Shown here piece by piece: positions 6,406 through 8,018 of a stretch of 8,018 nt of DNA; the stretch's first letter is position 1; each line of letters starts with the position of its first letter. The stretch is from positions 1 to 8,018 of the forward strand of contig CALGTJ010000661.1 in the NCBI GenBank assembly GCA_937901435.1. Reading direction: 5' to 3'. The notes beneath the pieces were generated by a model that was not told where the DNA came from, did no database searches, and saw only the letters and a list, made by a program, of their open reading frames with translations. Both the position numbers and the translations under genes were made by a program. Source of the stretch: an uncultured Rhodobacter sp. GTDB lineage: Bacteria; Pseudomonadota; Alphaproteobacteria; Rhodobacterales; Rhodobacteraceae.

Positions 6406-7666
6406 AAGAAGTGATGCGACGGGCTGCGGTGTCATAATCGCGATAGGCGCGCTGAATGCAAATCTGATCTGCCAGATATTTGGCGTCATGCCAGACCCCC
6501 CAGATAAAGGACGAGCCGCGCCGCGACTGCCATGGCAGACCGAGAAAGTAGAACCCCGGCTCTGCGGTCACCCCGCGCTGATGCCGGGGGCGCCCCTTTT
6601 CGTCCAGCACATCCAGCTTGAGCCAGTCGTAATCATAGCCAAAACCCGTGGCCCAGATGATCGTGGTGACCCCCGCCTGCGCCAGATCCAGCGAAAGGAT
6701 CGGATTGCTGACACAGTCCGGCTCAGGCGCAACAATCCGCGCCTCTGGATCCTCTGGCAGATCCAGCCCGTGACGCGCGATATAAGCATCCGCGCCATCC
6801 AGCACAGAGAGATAATTGGCGTCACCATAGGCCACGTTCTGCGCCACATCCCCGGCGAAGGTCAGCACGCCATTCTCATAGCCACTGGTGATCCCGACCA
6901 GCGTCATACCCCGCTCGGCATAGCGGCGGAAATCGACCGTTTGCCCGCCGTGCGCACCACTGACCGAAATCGCCACATGCTCTGTCCCCGGCGTCGGTGC
7001 GGCGGCGTCCCAGATCCCCAAGACCCCCAGCCACCAGCAATAATCACGCCCCCGATAGGCGCGCGGCGGGCGGTCATGCGGGCCAACGGACAGATAGACC
7101 TGCCGCCCCGCGCGCAGCAATTCATCCGCGATCTGCCCGCCGGATGACCCAGCTCCCACGACCAGCACTGCGCCCTGCGGCAGTTGATCGGGATTGCGAT
7201 AGCGGGTGGAGTGCATCTGCAACAGATCCGCCTGCTCTGGAATCACGGGCGGGATCAGCGGGCGCTGGAACGGACCGGTGGCAGAGACCACATTCAACGC
7301 CTCGATCTCGCCCTGCGAGGTTTGCACGCGGTATCCCGGCTGACCCTCGATCTTGCGCAGCTCTGTGACCTCGACCCCGCAGCGGACCGGCATGTCGATC
7401 ATCTTGGCATAGGCCTCGAAATAGTCGGCCACGCGGTCCTTGGGCGGAAAAGCGTCGGGGGCGTCCTCGGGATATTCCATATTGGGAAAGCGGTCGTGCC
7501 ACGCCGGGCCATTGGCCACCAGCGAATCCCAGCGCCAAGACCGCCAGCGTTCGGCAATGCGCGCGCGTTCCAGCACCAGATGCGGCACACCCGCGTGGCC
7601 CAGATGTTCGCTAATCGCGACGCCCGCCTGACCGCCGCCAATCACCAATGTGTCTATCTTTTCCAC
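6404..7666 (-). CDS. NAD(P)/FAD-dependent flavoprotein monooxygenase-like oxidoreductase
   Basis: This 420-residue protein has two Rossmann nucleotide-binding motifs: GGGQAG near the N terminus (10-15, FAD) and GAGSSG (171-176, NAD(P)H). It also has the ATG/F motif of two-dinucleotide flavoproteins (IIWATGFGYDYDWL, 336-349) and a C-terminal GFYFLGLPW (371-379). The arrangement is that of class B flavin monooxygenases and the CzcO-like group. The class B fingerprint FxGxxxHxxx(Y/W) is only half kept: His152 and Tyr156 are present but the FxG part is missing, so N- or C-oxygenation is not assured and a simple oxidase or dehydrogenase is possible. The start is GTG at 7666, with AAGGGG seven bases upstream (7674-7679), and no better start is seen. 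It is the first gene of a run with Rid and DUF1028 and probably acts on the same amine pathway; its substrate is unknown. Confidence 0.8.
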   Translation of the reverse strand: MEKIDTLVIGGGQAGVAISEHLGHAGVPHLVLERARIAERWRSWRWDSLVANGPAWHDRFPNMEYPEDAPDAFPPKDRVADYFEAYAKMIDMPVRCGVEVTELRKIEGQPGYRVQTSQGEIEALNVVSATGPFQRPLIPPVIPEQADLLQMHSTRYRNPDQLPQGAVLVVGAGSSGGQIADELLRAGRQVYLSVGPHDRPPRAYRGRDYCWWLGVLGIWDAAAPTPGTEHVAISVSGAHGGQTVDFRRYAERGMTLVGITSGYENGVLTFAGDVAQNVAYGDANYLSVLDGADAYIARHGLDLPEDPEARIVAPEPDCVSNPILSLDLAQAGVTTIIWATGFGYDYDWLKLDVLDEKGRPRHQRGVTAEPGFYFLGLPWQSRRGSSFIWGVWHDAKYLADQICIQRAYRDYDTAARRITS

Positions 7667-7755
7667 CGCCCTGCCCCTTTTGGCCCGCTGTTCACGTCTT
7701 TGGACCCTGCGATCCGGTTGCGGGTAATCTGTCCAAATCGCGCAGCAGTTAAAGC

Positions 7756-7761
7756 AGTCAA
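7756..7761 (-). promoter_or_regulatory. Weak candidate -35 element of the flavoprotein operon
   Basis: TTGACT on the minus strand lies about 25 bases downstream of the centre of the dyad at 7773-7793. That fits a LysR-type activator bound just upstream of RNA polymerase. The hexamer 17 bases further on (ATTTGG) is a poor -10, so only the -35 half can be pointed to. Confidence 0.25.
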
Positions 7762-7772
7762 TGGCGCAGTCA

Positions 7773-7793
7773 TGCTTAGCGCCACCCTAAGCA
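7773..7793. promoter_or_regulatory. Candidate LysR-type operator upstream of the flavoprotein-Rid-DUF1028-LysR operon
   Basis: This is a perfect 7-bp inverted repeat, TGCTTAG-CGCCACC-CTAAGCA. It contains TAG-N7-CTA, the T-N11-A box of LysR-type sites, and its arms match the dyad at 4232-4252 in 13 of 14 positions. It ends 106 bases upstream of the flavoprotein GTG. The rest of this gap (7667-7855) holds the ribosome-binding site of the flavoprotein gene, a possible -35 and a small GC hairpin, and no gene. Confidence 0.62.
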
Positions 7794-7855
7794 GCGCGGC
7801 CTGCGGGCGTTTCAAGCCTGATCAAGGCGCGCACGCCTGATTTTTCATCACCGGG

Positions 7856-8017
7856 CTAAAGCTCCGCCTCGGCCAGCCCGGCCTTGTGCAGCAGGATCTC
7901 GGCGCTGTCGTTCCAGACATCGGTGCTGACGATCAAGCCCTCGCGCACCACGAATTTATCCAGATAGCGGTTGGTCTCGAAGGTCGTGCCGTTATTCCAC
8001 GCGCAGAATAGATAGCC
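7856..8017 (-). CDS. SnoaL/NTF2-like small protein, C-terminal 53 residues only
   Basis: The frame is open from the right edge of the window to a TAG at 7856-7858. It encodes 53 residues beginning GYLFCAWNNGTTFETNRYLD and ending in LLHKAGLAEAEL. The pattern of a short strand, NGTTFETNRYLDKFVVR, then a strand with STDVWNDSAEIL, resembles the last strands of the SnoaL-like/NTF2 cone fold, where similar proteins act as isomerases, cyclases or ester hydrolases. With so little sequence the family call is tentative. The gene lies on the same strand as the rest and ends 63 bases before the dyad at 7773-7793, so it is probably a separate upstream unit. No clear intrinsic terminator follows it on its own strand. 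Confidence 0.5.
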   Translation of the reverse strand, partial: GYLFCAWNNGTTFETNRYLDKFVVREGLIVSTDVWNDSAEILLHKAGLAEAEL

Positions 8018-8018
8018 G

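Noticed and set aside
5819..7147. Long open frame of 442 codons on the plus strand
   Set aside because: It crosses three minus-strand genes with clear families and has no recognisable motif; a composition shadow.
7825..7845. AGGCG-CGCA-CGCCT stem followed by GATTTTT, resembling an intrinsic terminator
   Set aside because: The T-run follows the stem only on the plus strand, where no gene reads into it; on the coding strand it would be preceded by A and lack a T-run. The stem is only 5 bp.

Overview
The window is GC-rich, and every gene I can support lies on the minus strand, so transcription runs from high to low coordinates. Gene content and protein style suggest an alphaproteobacterium, most likely of the Rhodobacteraceae/Roseobacter type. 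This is a judgement from sequence style, not a computed placement.

Layout in the direction of transcription: (1) the 3' end of a small SnoaL/NTF2-like protein (7856-8017); (2) a 190-base gap carrying a strong inverted repeat; (3) a tight run of an NAD(P)/FAD flavoprotein monooxygenase-like enzyme (6404-7666), a Rid-family protein (5978-6394) and a DUF1028 protein (5307-5981), followed 48 bases later by a LysR-type regulator (4302-5258); (4) a 170-base gap rich in inverted repeats; (5) a trimethylamine/dimethylamine/histamine dehydrogenase-family enzyme (2059-4131), whose stop overlaps an ABC importer operon of the polyamine (Pot) type: ATPase (959-2059), first permease (42-959) and the start of the second permease (1-45).

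The genes read as one amine uptake and oxidation locus. A PotABC-like importer would bring in a cationic amine, the FMN/4Fe-4S/ADP-binding dehydrogenase would oxidise a C-N bond to an imine, and the Rid-like protein, the DUF1028 protein and the second flavoenzyme would process the products. The substrate is unknown. The dehydrogenase has the Gln/Trp/Asp pocket pattern of dimethylamine and histamine dehydrogenases rather than the Tyr/Trp/Trp bowl of trimethylamine dehydrogenase, and it has Cys where the catalytic Asp is expected. The Rid protein lacks the Arg needed for classical RidA imine hydrolysis.

The most useful new observation is a shared 21-bp dyad, TG(C/A)TTAG-N7-CTAAGCA. It occurs once in each of the two larger gene-free gaps, about 100 bases upstream of the first gene of each transcription unit. 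It contains the T-N11-A pattern of LysR-type boxes and probably marks the two as a regulon of the LysR protein encoded between them. The dehydrogenase leader also holds five copies of GTGCAA/TTGCAC arranged as nested inverted repeats. I see no tRNA, rRNA, CRISPR array, insertion sequence or origin.
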